From contig JAIOPI010000025.1 in the NCBI GenBank assembly GCA_021413965.1, forward strand, positions 107,096-171,095: a stretch of DNA of 64,000 bases, given 5' to 3'. This stretch comes from Lentisphaerota bacterium. GTDB lineage: Bacteria; Verrucomicrobiota; Kiritimatiellia; UBA8416; JAIOPI01. Shown piece by piece: positions 14,893 through 23,461 of the stretch. The notes beneath the pieces are model-generated. The model saw nothing but the letters and a program-made list of their open reading frames with translations, was not told where the DNA came from and did no database searches. The translations under genes and the position numbers were made by a program. The stretch's first letter is position 1. Each line of letters begins with the position of its first letter.

Positions 14893-15369
14893 CTATTCGG
14901 CTTTGTCGTCGGCCCCGTCGTCGGCCGCGGCCGGCGCCGCGACATCCGCGGCGGGCGTCAACGCCTCTTTCGCCGCCTGGCGCTTCTGCTTGCGGTCCTT
15001 GCGCTCCGCCGCGCGCTCCTCCTGCGAGAGTCGCCCGTCCCCGTCCTTGTCGTACTTGGCCAACCGCTCCTGCTTATAGGCCTTCTCGGCCGCTTCGGCC
15101 TCGGCCCGCTCCGCATCCGAAAGCACGCCATCGCCGTCCTTGTCGTGATGCTTGAGCATGCGCTTCTCGCGCTCCTGCTGCCAGTGATCATTGGCCGCCT
15201 GACGCTCCTCGTCGGACAGTTGCCCGTTGCCATCCTTGTCGTACTTGGCAATGAACCAGGGCGCGTCCTTCGCGGGCGCAGTCGGTTCCTCGGCCCGCAC
15301 GCGGCCGGCGGAAAACGCGGTCGCCACACTCGCCGCCATCAGCACCGTCCAGAACGCCGTTCCCTTCAT
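14893..15369 (-). CDS. exported EF-hand calcium-binding protein
   Basis: A 158-aa protein with a signal peptide of about 26 residues (cleavage likely after VRA) and three EF-hand loops: DKDGNGQLSDEE at 44-55, DKDGDGVLSDAE at 76-87 and DKDGDGRLSQEE at 107-118. All three keep acidic residues at loop positions 1, 3 and 12, so calcium binding is likely. The linkers are rich in Glu, Arg and Lys and probably helical, and the tail is Ala/Asp-rich. GAGGAGG precedes the ATG. The role is unknown; such proteins are common in PVC and myxobacterial exoproteomes. Confidence 0.85.
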   Translation of the reverse strand: MKGTAFWTVLMAASVATAFSAGRVRAEEPTAPAKDAPWFIAKYDKDGNGQLSDEERQAANDHWQQEREKRMLKHHDKDGDGVLSDAERAEAEAAEKAYKQERLAKYDKDGDGRLSQEERAAERKDRKQKRQAAKEALTPAADVAAPAAADDGADDKAE

Positions 15370-15462
15370 GCCGTCCTCCTCGCCGGCAGCGCATCGCCGC
15401 CGATTGTTTCGTCACGCCGAGATCCCGAACACCGGCCGGCGCGCGCCTCGGGGCGACCGCGC

Positions 15463-15490
15463 TTGACCTCCATTCCCGCCGCAGTATGCT
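15463..15490 (+). promoter_or_regulatory. sigma-70-like promoter for the sugar isomerase gene
   Basis: TTGACC (15463-15468), a 16-base spacer and TATGCT (15485-15490) lie about 60 bases upstream of the ATG at 15551, in the divergent gap with the EF-hand gene. Confidence 0.5.
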
Positions 15491-15550
15491 GTGGCTCCAG
15501 ATGGACCGTTAAATGCCGCGCGCCACCGGCGCGCCACCAGGAGAACCTGC

Positions 15551-16309
15551 ATGCCGAAGCCTGTCGCCCTGCAATTGTATACGGTGCGTCAACTGGCCGA
15601 CAAGGATTTCGAAGACACCCTACGCCGCATCGCCGCCATCGGCTATGTCGGTGTCGAATTTGCCGGTCTGCACGGCCGTCCCGCCACCGATGTCGCCAAG
15701 CTGCTGCGCGAGCTGGGCCTGCGGGCCTCAAGCGCCCACGTGGCCCTCCCCACAGCCGCCAATATTGAGTCCATCGCGCAGGACGCCCGGACGCTGGGCT
15801 ATCGCCACATCGTCGGCGGTTCGGACCCCAAAACCCTGCTGGACCGCGCGGGAGTCGAGGCCTGCGCCGCCCGCTATGCCGAAGCCGCCCGCCTCGCAAA
15901 CGCCCACGGGCTGCAACTCGGCCTCCATAACCATTGGTGGGAACTGGATCACGCCATCGATGGACAGACGCCGTTCGACCGGATCCTCACGGCCACGCCC
16001 GCCATCTTCAGCGAACTCGACGTCTACTGGTGCACGGTCGCGGGGCAGAAACCGACCGATGTGATCGGGCGCTGGAAATCGCGCCTGCCGCTTTTGCACA
16101 TCAAAGACGGCGATCTCCAGCCCCCAAGTCCCATGAAGGCCGTCGGCAAGGGCAAGCTGGACTTCCCCGCCATCGTGGCTGCAGCAGACCCCAAGACGCT
16201 GGAGTGGCTGATCGTGGAGTTGGATGAATGCGCCACCGACATGCTGCAAGCCGTCGCAGACAGCTATCAGTACCTGACCAGCAAGGGCCTCGCGCAAGGC
16301 CGCCGCTGA
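15551..16309 (+). CDS. sugar phosphate isomerase/epimerase (TIM barrel)
   Basis: A 252-aa member of the xylose-isomerase-like TIM-barrel family (AP endonuclease 2 fold). Likely metal ligands are in GLHNHWWELDH, LLHIKDGD and LIVELDE, in the usual order along the barrel. Members isomerise or epimerise sugars and inositols, or act as hydroxypyruvate isomerases; this one has no context to choose. The ATG at 15551 follows CAGGAGA. The gene stands alone, ending at a strong hairpin shared with the convergent Cys-rich gene. Confidence 0.82.
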   Translation: MPKPVALQLYTVRQLADKDFEDTLRRIAAIGYVGVEFAGLHGRPATDVAKLLRELGLRASSAHVALPTAANIESIAQDARTLGYRHIVGGSDPKTLLDRAGVEACAARYAEAARLANAHGLQLGLHNHWWELDHAIDGQTPFDRILTATPAIFSELDVYWCTVAGQKPTDVIGRWKSRLPLLHIKDGDLQPPSPMKAVGKGKLDFPAIVAAADPKTLEWLIVELDECATDMLQAVADSYQYLTSKGLAQGRR

Positions 16310-16319
16310 ACACGCCAGT

Positions 16320-16351
16320 CCGGGAGGACGCGCCCGCGAGCGTCCTCCCGG
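16320..16351. terminator. 12-bp perfect hairpin between convergent genes
   Basis: A perfect 12-bp stem (16320-16331 with 16340-16351) with loop GCCCGCGA separates the converging isomerase and Cys-rich genes. It could end transcription from both sides. No U-run follows on either strand. Confidence 0.65.
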
Positions 16352-16371
16352 CGACCTGATCTACGGACGGA

Positions 16372-16794
16372 TCACTCCAGCTTTACCAGATCCTTGCCGC
16401 AGGCGCATTTGCCGGATACTTGGGAAACTTCCGCACACCCATCCGGGCAGACGTAGAAGCCCTTGGCGCTGACCTTGCTAACGTCCTTGCCGCAGGCACA
16501 CTTGCCGTCCTGCATGCTCTTTGCCGCACAATGCGTGCAGTCCGCGGCGCATTCACAAACCAGGGCGTTCCCGTCCTTGGTCGCGAGCACCTTTACGTGC
16601 GTCAGGGTCTTGGCGCAGTGCGTGCACTCGCCCGCTTCCAAAGCAAGGGCCTTGCATTCCGGACACACAAAGGCCGCCTGCGAAGGCCCTGCCTTGACGT
16701 CCGCCCCCACCGTCTCGCCCGTGCCGCCATAGGCGCTCATGCCTACTGCCGTCGCTGCCACCACGGCCAACAGCCATACACTTACTGGTCTCAT
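16372..16794 (-). CDS. Cys-rich exported metal-binding-like protein
   Basis: A 140-aa protein with a signal peptide (WLLAVVAATAVGMSAYGG) and a mature part full of zinc-knuckle-like pairs: CPEC, CTHC, CECAADCTHC, CACGKD, CPDGC and CACGKD. The C-terminal half repeats GKCACGKDVSKV and GKCACGKDLVKL, so it looks like a duplicated module. I do not recognise a named family. The pattern suggests exported metal or redox binding, but this is inference. A 7-bp palindrome lies about 23 bases upstream of the ATG. Confidence 0.7.
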   Translation of the reverse strand: MRPVSVWLLAVVAATAVGMSAYGGTGETVGADVKAGPSQAAFVCPECKALALEAGECTHCAKTLTHVKVLATKDGNALVCECAADCTHCAAKSMQDGKCACGKDVSKVSAKGFYVCPDGCAEVSQVSGKCACGKDLVKLE

Positions 16795-16816
16795 CGTGCG
16801 CCGCCTTCTTTTAAGC

Positions 16817-16835
16817 CACGCAAGTCATTTGCGTG
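16817..16835 (-). promoter_or_regulatory. palindrome upstream of the Cys-rich gene
   Basis: CACGCAA-GTCAT-TTGCGTG forms a perfect 7-bp inverted repeat 23 bases upstream of the start at 16794. It could be an operator for that gene or part of the argG 3' end, since argG ends at 16964 on the same strand. Confidence 0.35.
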
Positions 16836-16963
16836 ATTGCAGAAGACGCTACGTCACGCCGGAAAAGTCCACAATGGGGCCTACACCCCATGGACGATGG
16901 AGGGACGGGCAAAGCAGCGGATAGCGAAGCGGCGCGACCGGGGCCCATCAGGATCCGTATCCG

Positions 16964-18196
16964 TCAGCCCCGGATCTGACCCGAACGCGCCAGCGTGCGC
17001 GCCTCAACGGCCTGCACTTCGACGTAGCCCTGTGAACTGCGCGGGTTCAACCCCTCGCTGGCTTCCATGGACGAATCCGCCATGTTGTACAGTGAGGCCG
17101 GCACATTCGTCATGCTCTGGAAGTGGATGTTCCCCTTGTAGAGCGCCACGGTGACGTTGCCGTTGGCACACTCGGCAAGCGAGTCGATGGCGGCCATCGC
17201 GGCCCGCTTTGTAGGCTCAAAGTATCGGCCGTCGTAGGTCTCCCGCGCCACCAGGCCGGACAGCGTGCGCATGAGTTCCATGGCCGAACGGTTCAGCACG
17301 GCCTGGTAAACCTGCGACAGGCAGAAGCCCAGCAGTTCCATGCCCGGCGCCTCGTACACGCCGCGGCTCTTCGTGCCAATGATCCGGCTCTCAAGCGCAT
17401 TGCGAATGCCAACGCCGTTGCGCCCCGCAATCTTGCTGGCCAATTGCATCCCCGCCAGCGGACTCACGCGCTCGCCATTGATTTCGACGGCGCGGCCCTT
17501 TTCGTAGCGCACGGCCACCGTCTCCGGCTTGTCAGGCGCATCCTTCGGCCATACCCCCATCTGCGGCTGCACAATGTTGCAGGGCGTGTTCAGGCTCTCC
17601 AAATCCTCGGCTTCGTACGACAGGCCCGCCAGGTTCGCGTCCGTCGAATAGCGCTTCTTCGTGTCCACGTACGCATCAATGCCCTTGGCATTCAGGTAGG
17701 CGGCCATCTCCTTGCGGCCCGGAAACTCCTTGAGCAACTCGGCATCACGCCAGGGCGCGTACACCTTCATGTCCGGTGCCAGCACGTTGGTGTAGCGCTC
17801 GAAACGGACCTGGTCATTGCCGCGCCCCGTGGCGCCGTGGGCCAGCACCGAGCAGCCGCGCTGCTTCATCGCCGGAATCAGCCCGCGCACGGTCACCGCC
17901 CGGGCAATCCCCGTCGAGTTCCAATACCCGCCATCGTACTGCGCCTGCGCCCGGATCATGTCGTAGCAGGCCTCGGCCATCGCCTGCTTGAGGTCGACGA
18001 TCACCGTCTCGGCACCGCAGGGCGCCATGCGCTTGACCACATTCTGGATGTCCGTCTCGTCCGGCTGGGCGAGATCCGCCGAGAAGCAGACCACGTCGAC
18101 GCCCATGTCCCGCAGTTTGCGCGTGACCGTCTTGCTGTCCAAGCCGCCCGACACGCAGATGCCAACCTTCTTGCCCGTGAGATCCTGAATGTTCAT
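16964..18196 (-). CDS. argG: argininosuccinate synthase, variant type
   Basis: ATP-dependent ligation of citrulline and aspartate, the seventh step of arginine synthesis (410 aa). The pyrophosphatase loop reads SGGLDSKT at residues 16-23 instead of the usual SGGLDTS. Other family blocks are present but diverged: GATGRGNDQVRFE (canonical GxTxKGND), KRYSTDANLAGLSYEAEDLE and IIGTKSRGVYEAPGM. The ATG at 18196 begins MNIQDLTGKKVGIC. The arg context supports the function despite the divergence. It follows argD after a 90-base gap holding two hairpins. Confidence 0.85.
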   Translation of the reverse strand: MNIQDLTGKKVGICVSGGLDSKTVTRKLRDMGVDVVCFSADLAQPDETDIQNVVKRMAPCGAETVIVDLKQAMAEACYDMIRAQAQYDGGYWNSTGIARAVTVRGLIPAMKQRGCSVLAHGATGRGNDQVRFERYTNVLAPDMKVYAPWRDAELLKEFPGRKEMAAYLNAKGIDAYVDTKKRYSTDANLAGLSYEAEDLESLNTPCNIVQPQMGVWPKDAPDKPETVAVRYEKGRAVEINGERVSPLAGMQLASKIAGRNGVGIRNALESRIIGTKSRGVYEAPGMELLGFCLSQVYQAVLNRSAMELMRTLSGLVARETYDGRYFEPTKRAAMAAIDSLAECANGNVTVALYKGNIHFQSMTNVPASLYNMADSSMEASEGLNPRSSQGYVEVQAVEARTLARSGQIRG

Positions 18197-18223
18197 AGCC
18201 GATGCCGCTTTCCCGCGGCGCCA

Positions 18224-18280
18224 CGGCGGCCTCTGGCCGCCGGACGCCACATGTCTGCCCCGGCGGCGGTACGCCGCCGG
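18224..18280 (-). promoter_or_regulatory. two tandem perfect hairpins between argD and argG
   Basis: Stem one pairs 18224-18231 with 18235-18242 (8 bp, 3-base loop). Stem two pairs 18260-18268 with 18272-18280 (9 bp, 3-base loop). Both lie downstream of the argD stop and upstream of argG. They may attenuate transcription or shape RNA processing inside the arg operon; no U-run is present. Confidence 0.5.
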
Positions 18281-18286
18281 AGGCAC

Positions 18287-19516
18287 TCAGTTCGAAACGC
18301 TGTCCCCACCCGAGGCCGCCGCATCGCCGGCGCTCTGCGACTCCTCCAGCGCCTCCTCGATGATCTCCACCGCCTCGTCCAATTCGTTGTCCTTGGCGTT
18401 CAGCGGCGGCAGCATGCGCACCACGTTGCCCGCCGTCGCCAGGGTCAGCAACCCCATCTCACGCAGCCGCTCGACAAGGCCCTGCACCGGCTGGTCGAGA
18501 ACCAGGCCGATCATCAGGCCGCTGCCGCGCACTTCCGTGACGTGTGCATACTTGCCGACAAAGGCGGACAGCTGCGCGCGGAATTCCGCGCCCTTCTCGC
18601 CCGCCCGCCGCACCAACCCTTCCTCCTCGATCACGTCGAGCGTTGCCAGCGCCGCGGCGCAGGCCAGCGGCGTGCCGCCGAACGTGCTCGCGTGCCGGCC
18701 CGGCTGAAAGACATCCGCCAGCTTCGTGTTGCTCACGATCGCACCGATCGGGAAACCGCTGCCCAACCCCTTGGCCAGCGAGCAGGCGTCCGGCTGCACG
18801 CCGTACCCCTGGTAGCCGAACCAGTGCCCCGTGCGCCCCATGCCGCACTGCACCTCATCGCATAGCATCAGCAGGCCGCGCTCATCGCACAGCGCCCGCA
18901 CGCCCTTGAAGAACGCGTCGTCCGCCGGCACCACGCCGCCCTCGCCCTGTACCGCTTCCAGCAGCACGCCAACCGTCTTCTCGCCAACCTGCATCGACAC
19001 CGATTCCAGGTTGTTGTACTCGGCGTAGGAGAACCCCTCGGGCATGGGCTCGAACCCCTTCTGCACCTTGATCTGTCCCGTCGCCGCCGCCGTCGCCAGC
19101 GTGCGCCCGTGGAATGAATTGGTCATCGTCACGATCTCGTACTTGCCCTGGTCGTGACCCCACAGCCGGGCCAGCTTGATCAGCGCCTCGTTGGCTTCCG
19201 CGCCGGAATTGCCAAAGAAACACTTGCCGCCCAGCCCCAGACGCGACAGCCGCTCCGCCAGCTTCGCCTGGTTGTCCGTGTAGTACAGGTTGGAGACGTG
19301 CATGAGTTCCGCGCACTGGCGCTGAATCGCCTCGACGATGCGCGGATGACAGTGACCGACATTGACCACCGAGATGCCGGCCGCGAAATCCAGGTACACC
19401 TTGCCATCCGCATCCCAGACGCGGGTCCCCTTGCCACGCGCCAGCGTCAAGCTGGGCGAATAGGTGGGCATCACGAACCGGTTGAAGCGCGCGGCGATTT
19501 CTTCACTTTTGTTCAT
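18287..19516 (-). CDS. argD: acetylornithine aminotransferase
   Basis: PLP-dependent class III aminotransferase (409 aa) converting N-acetylglutamate semialdehyde to N-acetylornithine. The PLP lysine is in SLAKGLGSGFPIGA. Other blocks are FFGNSGAEANEALIKLAR, SFHGRTLA, EAVQGEGG and LCDEVQCGMGRTG. Overlap with argB by 14 bases implies coupled translation. The last 20 residues are a Ser/Ala/Gly-rich tail beyond the usual end. Position between argB and argG fits the pathway order. Confidence 0.95.
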   Translation of the reverse strand: MNKSEEIAARFNRFVMPTYSPSLTLARGKGTRVWDADGKVYLDFAAGISVVNVGHCHPRIVEAIQRQCAELMHVSNLYYTDNQAKLAERLSRLGLGGKCFFGNSGAEANEALIKLARLWGHDQGKYEIVTMTNSFHGRTLATAAATGQIKVQKGFEPMPEGFSYAEYNNLESVSMQVGEKTVGVLLEAVQGEGGVVPADDAFFKGVRALCDERGLLMLCDEVQCGMGRTGHWFGYQGYGVQPDACSLAKGLGSGFPIGAIVSNTKLADVFQPGRHASTFGGTPLACAAALATLDVIEEEGLVRRAGEKGAEFRAQLSAFVGKYAHVTEVRGSGLMIGLVLDQPVQGLVERLREMGLLTLATAGNVVRMLPPLNAKDNELDEAVEIIEEALEESQSAGDAAASGGDSVSN

Positions 19517-20387
19517 TCGCTATGATCTCCGTCCCCACCCCCGTCGAGGTGAATATCTCCAATAACAGTGAGTGCGGCATACGCCCGTCAACCATGTGGA
19601 TCTTCCCCACACCGGCCCGGAGTGCGTCCACCCCACCTTCCACTTTGGGCAGCATGCCCCCGTCTATGACGCCCTGCGCAATCAATGGTGCCATGTCCCG
19701 CACGTGCAGCGTCGACATGATCGACGCTTCATCCTTCGGATTCCGCAGCAGCCCCGGCACATCGGTCAGGAACACCAGCTTCGCCGCCCGCAGCGCGGCC
19801 GCCACCGCCGCCGCCGCCGTGTCGGCATTGATGTTGTGCGGCAAACCGTCCGGCCCCACGCCCAGCGGCGTGATCACCGGAATCGCACCCCGCTCGACCA
19901 TCGCCAGAATCGGCTCCACGCGCACCTGCGTGGGCTCCCCCACAAACCCCCAGTCGATCTCCGCCCCGCTCTCGGCATCCTGACCGCGCTTGCGGGCCAC
20001 CGTAAACACATCCTGACCACGCAGCCCCTCCGCCGAAGCCCCCAGACGTTGCAGCGTCGCCACGATCCCCGGGTTGATCTCGCTATGCATGACGCGGTCG
20101 ACCACCGTCATCGTCCGCTCGCACGTCAGCCGCAACCCCCGCACGAAGCGCGCCTCAATACCTTCGGCCTGCATGCCGCGCGAAATCGCCTTGCCACCGC
20201 CATGGACGATGACCGGCCGCATCCCCACGCAGGCCATGAAGGCAATGTCCGTGAGGATGCCGTCGTGGTGCGCCTTCACCTCCATCGCGCTGCCGCCGAA
20301 CTTGACCACCACGATCTTGCCACGAAAGCGCTGCATGTAAGGCAGCGCCTCGATCAATACGTCCGCTTTCTTGATGACATCCTGCAT
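19503..20387 (-). CDS. argB: acetylglutamate kinase
   Basis: Phosphorylates N-acetylglutamate, the second and often arginine-inhibited step (294 aa). Blocks visible: KIVVVKFGGSAM, GMRPVIVHGGGKAIS, NINADTAAAAVAAAL and LVFLTDVPGLL. The ATG at 20387 gives MQDVIKKADVLIEAL. An N-terminal helix of about 20 residues before the kinase core resembles arginine-sensitive hexameric enzymes, so feedback inhibition is plausible. No clear ribosome site is seen. The gap to argJ holds a hairpin, so argB-argD-argG may form their own transcript. Confidence 0.95.
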   Translation of the reverse strand: MQDVIKKADVLIEALPYMQRFRGKIVVVKFGGSAMEVKAHHDGILTDIAFMACVGMRPVIVHGGGKAISRGMQAEGIEARFVRGLRLTCERTMTVVDRVMHSEINPGIVATLQRLGASAEGLRGQDVFTVARKRGQDAESGAEIDWGFVGEPTQVRVEPILAMVERGAIPVITPLGVGPDGLPHNINADTAAAAVAAALRAAKLVFLTDVPGLLRNPKDEASIMSTLHVRDMAPLIAQGVIDGGMLPKVEGGVDALRAGVGKIHMVDGRMPHSLLLEIFTSTGVGTEIIANEQK

Positions 20388-20466
20388 CGGCAGATAATTG
20401 CGGCGGTGGCCGCCCCGGGTCGCGTAAAAACGGTATCTTCGCAAGCCCGCCGCACGGGGTCAATAG

Positions 20467-20485
20467 CGCGACGCCATCCGTCGCG
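20467..20485 (-). terminator. candidate terminator after argJ
   Basis: A 7-bp perfect stem (20467-20473 with 20479-20485) with a 5-base loop lies 16 bases past the argJ stop. The T-run is on the plus-strand side only, so it is not a textbook terminator for argJ. Confidence 0.35.
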
Positions 20486-20500
20486 TTTTCGCGGGTACCG

Positions 20501-21721
20501 TCAGGTCATGTACTCCGAATTGATTTTGACATACGCTTCGCTGCAGTCGCACGTGTACATGACGGCCTGGCCGCTGCCCAGGTGCAAATCCACGCTGAGC
20601 GTGAAACTCGGCTGCCGCAGCACCGCTTCAAGCTCCGACAGGCGGCTGTGGATCACGGGGCGCCCGGCCTGAAAGGCCAGCAGGCCGTCGTACGCGATCT
20701 CCACCGCCTCTTCCTGGACCTGCGCGCCGGAGTAGCCGACCGCATCAATCACGCGCCCCCAGTTCGGATCGCCCCCGTACCACGAAGTCTTCACCAGCAG
20801 CGAGCGCGAAATGGCTCGTGCCGCCATGTCCGCGTCCCCGTCGCTTGCCGCGCCCCGCACGTTGACCGTGACAAACTTGGTGGCGCCCTCGCCATCCTTC
20901 ACAATGCCCATGGCCAGTTCGCGGCAGACCCGCTCCACCGCGTCCACGAACCGCGGCCACTCGGGATGTCCGGCGTCAAGCATCGGCCCCCCCGAGGCCC
21001 CGTTGGCGAACAAGAGGATCGTGTCGTTGCAGCTCTGGTCGCCGTCCACGGTGACACGGTTGAAACTCAGGTCCACGGCGCGCTTCAAACAGGCTTGCAG
21101 CGCGTCCTGGCGCACCGCCGCATCCGTGGTGATGAACCCCAGCAGCGTGGCCATGTGCGGCTCGATCATGCCGGCTCCCTTGGCCATCCCCCCCACGCGC
21201 ACCACGTGCCCGCCAATCGATTCCTCCACCGCGCACTGCTTGTTCACCGTGTCCGTAGTCATGATCGCGCGCGATGCAATCTCGCCCCCATCCGGCGCCA
21301 GCAGCGGCACCGCGGCGGCTATGCCCCGCGCAATCTTCTCCATGGGAAGCGGGATCCCGATCGTGCCGGTTGAGCAGACCAGCACCTGCCGCTCGTCGCA
21401 GCCGATTCCCTCCGCCAGCAGGCGAGCCATCTGGCGTGCATCCGCCTGGCCCTGCAGCCCCGTGCAGGCGTTGGCGTTGCCGCTGTTCACAACCACGCCC
21501 CGGGACGTGCCCGCGGCCAGCCGCTCGCGGCAGAGTTTGACGGTGGCGCCCTGGATGCGGTTGGTCGTGAACACCCCGGCAATCGTGGCGGGACGATCGG
21601 AGACCACCAAGGCAAGGTCCAGCTTCTTGGACTTGATCCCGGCGCTGACGCCAGCCGCGGAAAAACCCCGCGCTGCCGTCACGCCTCCCTGCACTACACG
21701 CATTCCCGGACCGGCCTCCAT
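20501..21721 (-). CDS. argJ: glutamate N-acetyltransferase / ornithine acetyltransferase
   Basis: Bifunctional enzyme of the cyclic arginine pathway (406 aa from 21721). It moves the acetyl group from acetylornithine to glutamate. The precursor cuts itself before the Thr in KGAGMIEPHMATLLGF, giving alpha and beta chains; the Thr then acts as nucleophile. DQSCNDTILLFANG and the C-terminal CDCSEAYVKINSEY are also typical. The start could be 21721 (GGGAG five bases before) or 21703. With argJ present, argA and argE are not needed. Confidence 0.93.
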   Translation of the reverse strand: MEAGPGMRVVQGGVTAARGFSAAGVSAGIKSKKLDLALVVSDRPATIAGVFTTNRIQGATVKLCRERLAAGTSRGVVVNSGNANACTGLQGQADARQMARLLAEGIGCDERQVLVCSTGTIGIPLPMEKIARGIAAAVPLLAPDGGEIASRAIMTTDTVNKQCAVEESIGGHVVRVGGMAKGAGMIEPHMATLLGFITTDAAVRQDALQACLKRAVDLSFNRVTVDGDQSCNDTILLFANGASGGPMLDAGHPEWPRFVDAVERVCRELAMGIVKDGEGATKFVTVNVRGAASDGDADMAARAISRSLLVKTSWYGGDPNWGRVIDAVGYSGAQVQEEAVEIAYDGLLAFQAGRPVIHSRLSELEAVLRQPSFTLSVDLHLGSGQAVMYTCDCSEAYVKINSEYMT

Positions 21722-21761
21722 GCCTGCTCCCAACACTTTTCGACCCGTGAACAGAAGGTGG

Positions 21762-21789
21762 ATTCTAAGTGCCGCACTCGTGTTGTCGA
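21762..21789 (-). promoter_or_regulatory. sigma-70-like promoter for argJ
   Basis: On the minus strand, TCGACA (21784-21789), a 16-base spacer and TAGAAT (21762-21767) lie about 40 bases upstream of the argJ start. Each hexamer matches 5 of 6 consensus positions. Confidence 0.5.
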
Positions 21790-21817
21790 TGCGAAAAACA
21801 CGCCGCCTGAAAACCGA

Positions 21818-23413
21818 TCATCCGCGCGGCCGACGCGGCCCGCCCGGCCGGCGCGGCCCCGGGCGGCGACCGCCCCCGCGCGACGATGGCCGGCCGCCGT
21901 GTGAAGGCCCCTGCCCGTGGTAAGGCGCGCGCCGCTCCGCGTCGGGACGCGGACGATCCCCGCCCGGCGCCGGAGGCAGCTTGACCAGCAGATGCTCCTC
22001 GGGCTGGCGGCATGGCAGCGTCTCGCCGATGTACTTTTCAATGTCCGGGATGATGAAGGACTCGTCCTCGCACGCAAAAGAAATCGCGGTGCCCGCCGCC
22101 CCCGCCCGGCCCGTACGCCCGATGCGATGGACGTAGTCCTCGGCCTCGTACGGAAAGTCGTAGTTGATCACGTGGCTGATCTCGTCAATGTGCAGCCCGC
22201 GCCCGGCCACGTCCGTCGCCACCAGCACCCGCATCGTCCCGCCCTTGAACTCGTCCAGGATGCGCAGCCGCTTCTTCTGGTCGATGGCACCGGAGAGCAG
22301 CCCGCACGGGATGCCGTACCGCTGCAGGTAGTCGGCCAGGTCCATCGTGCTGTCGCGGCGATTGCCAAATATCAGGACGCGCTTCAGCTCCGGCTGCTGC
22401 AGCAGATTGTAGAGCAGCGTGAACTTGTCGTGGCTGGCAACCGCGTACACGAGTTGCTTGACCGTCTTCACGGCCACCTGCTCGGGCTCCACCTCGGCCA
22501 CCACCGGGTCATCCGTCCATTGCGCCGCCAGGCGGCGGACGTCATCGGTCAGCGTGGCCGTAAAGAAGAGCGTTTGGCGCTGATGCTTGGGCGGCAGCCG
22601 CCGCACGATCGTCTTGACGTCCGGGATGAAGCCCATGTCCAGCATGCGATCGGCTTCGTCGATCACGAGGGCTTCCACGTGCTGCAGATCCAGCGTGCCG
22701 CGCCGCGCGAAGTCCAACAGGCGCCCCGGCGTGGCCGCGATCAGGTCGATCGGGCCGCTCTGCAGCGCCCGGGCCTGCTTGTCGAAGTCCATGCCGCCGT
22801 ACACGGCCACGCACTTCAGGTTCGTGTGCTTGCTCAAATCCTTCGCATCCTGCGCGATCTGGATGACCAGCTCCCGCGTGGGCGCAATGACCAGGGCCCG
22901 CGGCGTGCCCGGCGGACGCGAGGCCGCCCCTGGGTGGCGCAGGAAACGGGTGAAGATGGCAATCAGAAACGCGGCCGTCTTGCCCGTGCCGGTCTGCGCG
23001 CGCCCCATGACATGGCGCCCATGGATGGACGGCCCGAGCACCTGCGCCTGAATCGGCGTGCAATACTTGAACTCCAGGTCGGCAACGGCATGCATGAGCT
23101 CGATCGGCAGTTCCAGATCGTGGAAACGCGTCACCCCTTCCTTGGGCGGAACGGGGAACTGGTCAACGGTCCATGGCTCGGCACGCGGCTTGGGAACCGC
23201 TTCGCTGCGCGGCGCGGCATGCGCGGGACGAGGGCTGTGGACGGCGTGGGTGGCAGGCGTCGACGCGGGGCGGGCGGGAGACGCGGGATGATCCGGCTTC
23301 CGGGGCGCATGGCTCCGTGCCGGCTCACGGGTGGCCGCCGGTACCGTGTGCTTCGGGTCCGTCTGCTTGCGGCGAAAGACATGCCGCGCGAGCTTCTTGA
23401 GAAGTTGTTTCAC
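21818..23413 (-). CDS. DEAD-box RNA helicase
   Basis: A 531-aa ATP-dependent RNA helicase. Residues about 90-460 form the two RecA domains, with the Q-motif region FKYCTPIQAQV, Walker A AQTGTGKT, PTREL, VIDEADRML and HRIGRTGRAG. Motif III reads FTATL where SAT is usual. An N-terminal 85-residue extension is rich in Ala, Pro and His. The C-terminal tail is rich in Arg, Gly and Pro, as in RhlB/RhlE/CsdA proteins that bind RNA. It begins with GTG at 23413, just after the hairpin that follows rpsI. A role in ribosome or mRNA metabolism fits the neighbours; the exact subfamily is unsure. Confidence 0.92.
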   Translation of the reverse strand: MKQLLKKLARHVFRRKQTDPKHTVPAATREPARSHAPRKPDHPASPARPASTPATHAVHSPRPAHAAPRSEAVPKPRAEPWTVDQFPVPPKEGVTRFHDLELPIELMHAVADLEFKYCTPIQAQVLGPSIHGRHVMGRAQTGTGKTAAFLIAIFTRFLRHPGAASRPPGTPRALVIAPTRELVIQIAQDAKDLSKHTNLKCVAVYGGMDFDKQARALQSGPIDLIAATPGRLLDFARRGTLDLQHVEALVIDEADRMLDMGFIPDVKTIVRRLPPKHQRQTLFFTATLTDDVRRLAAQWTDDPVVAEVEPEQVAVKTVKQLVYAVASHDKFTLLYNLLQQPELKRVLIFGNRRDSTMDLADYLQRYGIPCGLLSGAIDQKKRLRILDEFKGGTMRVLVATDVAGRGLHIDEISHVINYDFPYEAEDYVHRIGRTGRAGAAGTAISFACEDESFIIPDIEKYIGETLPCRQPEEHLLVKLPPAPGGDRPRPDAERRAPYHGQGPSHGGRPSSRGGGRRPGPRRPGGPRRPRG

Positions 23414-23420
23414 CTTATTC

Positions 23421-23461
23421 GGAATCCGGAGGAGCGCGAGCTCCTCCGTCTGGCGGATTCC
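23421..23461 (-). terminator. nested hairpin after rpsI
   Basis: An inner 9-bp stem (23427-23435 with 23440-23448) is closed by a GCGA tetraloop. An outer 6-7 bp pairing (from 23421 with 23461 inward) starts at the rpsI stop codon. It probably marks the rplM-rpsI 3' end. No U-run. Confidence 0.5.

Noticed and set aside
20388..20500. TTGACC at 20458-20463 (minus strand) as an argB promoter
   Set aside because: No acceptable -10 hexamer at 15-19 bases; left uncalled.
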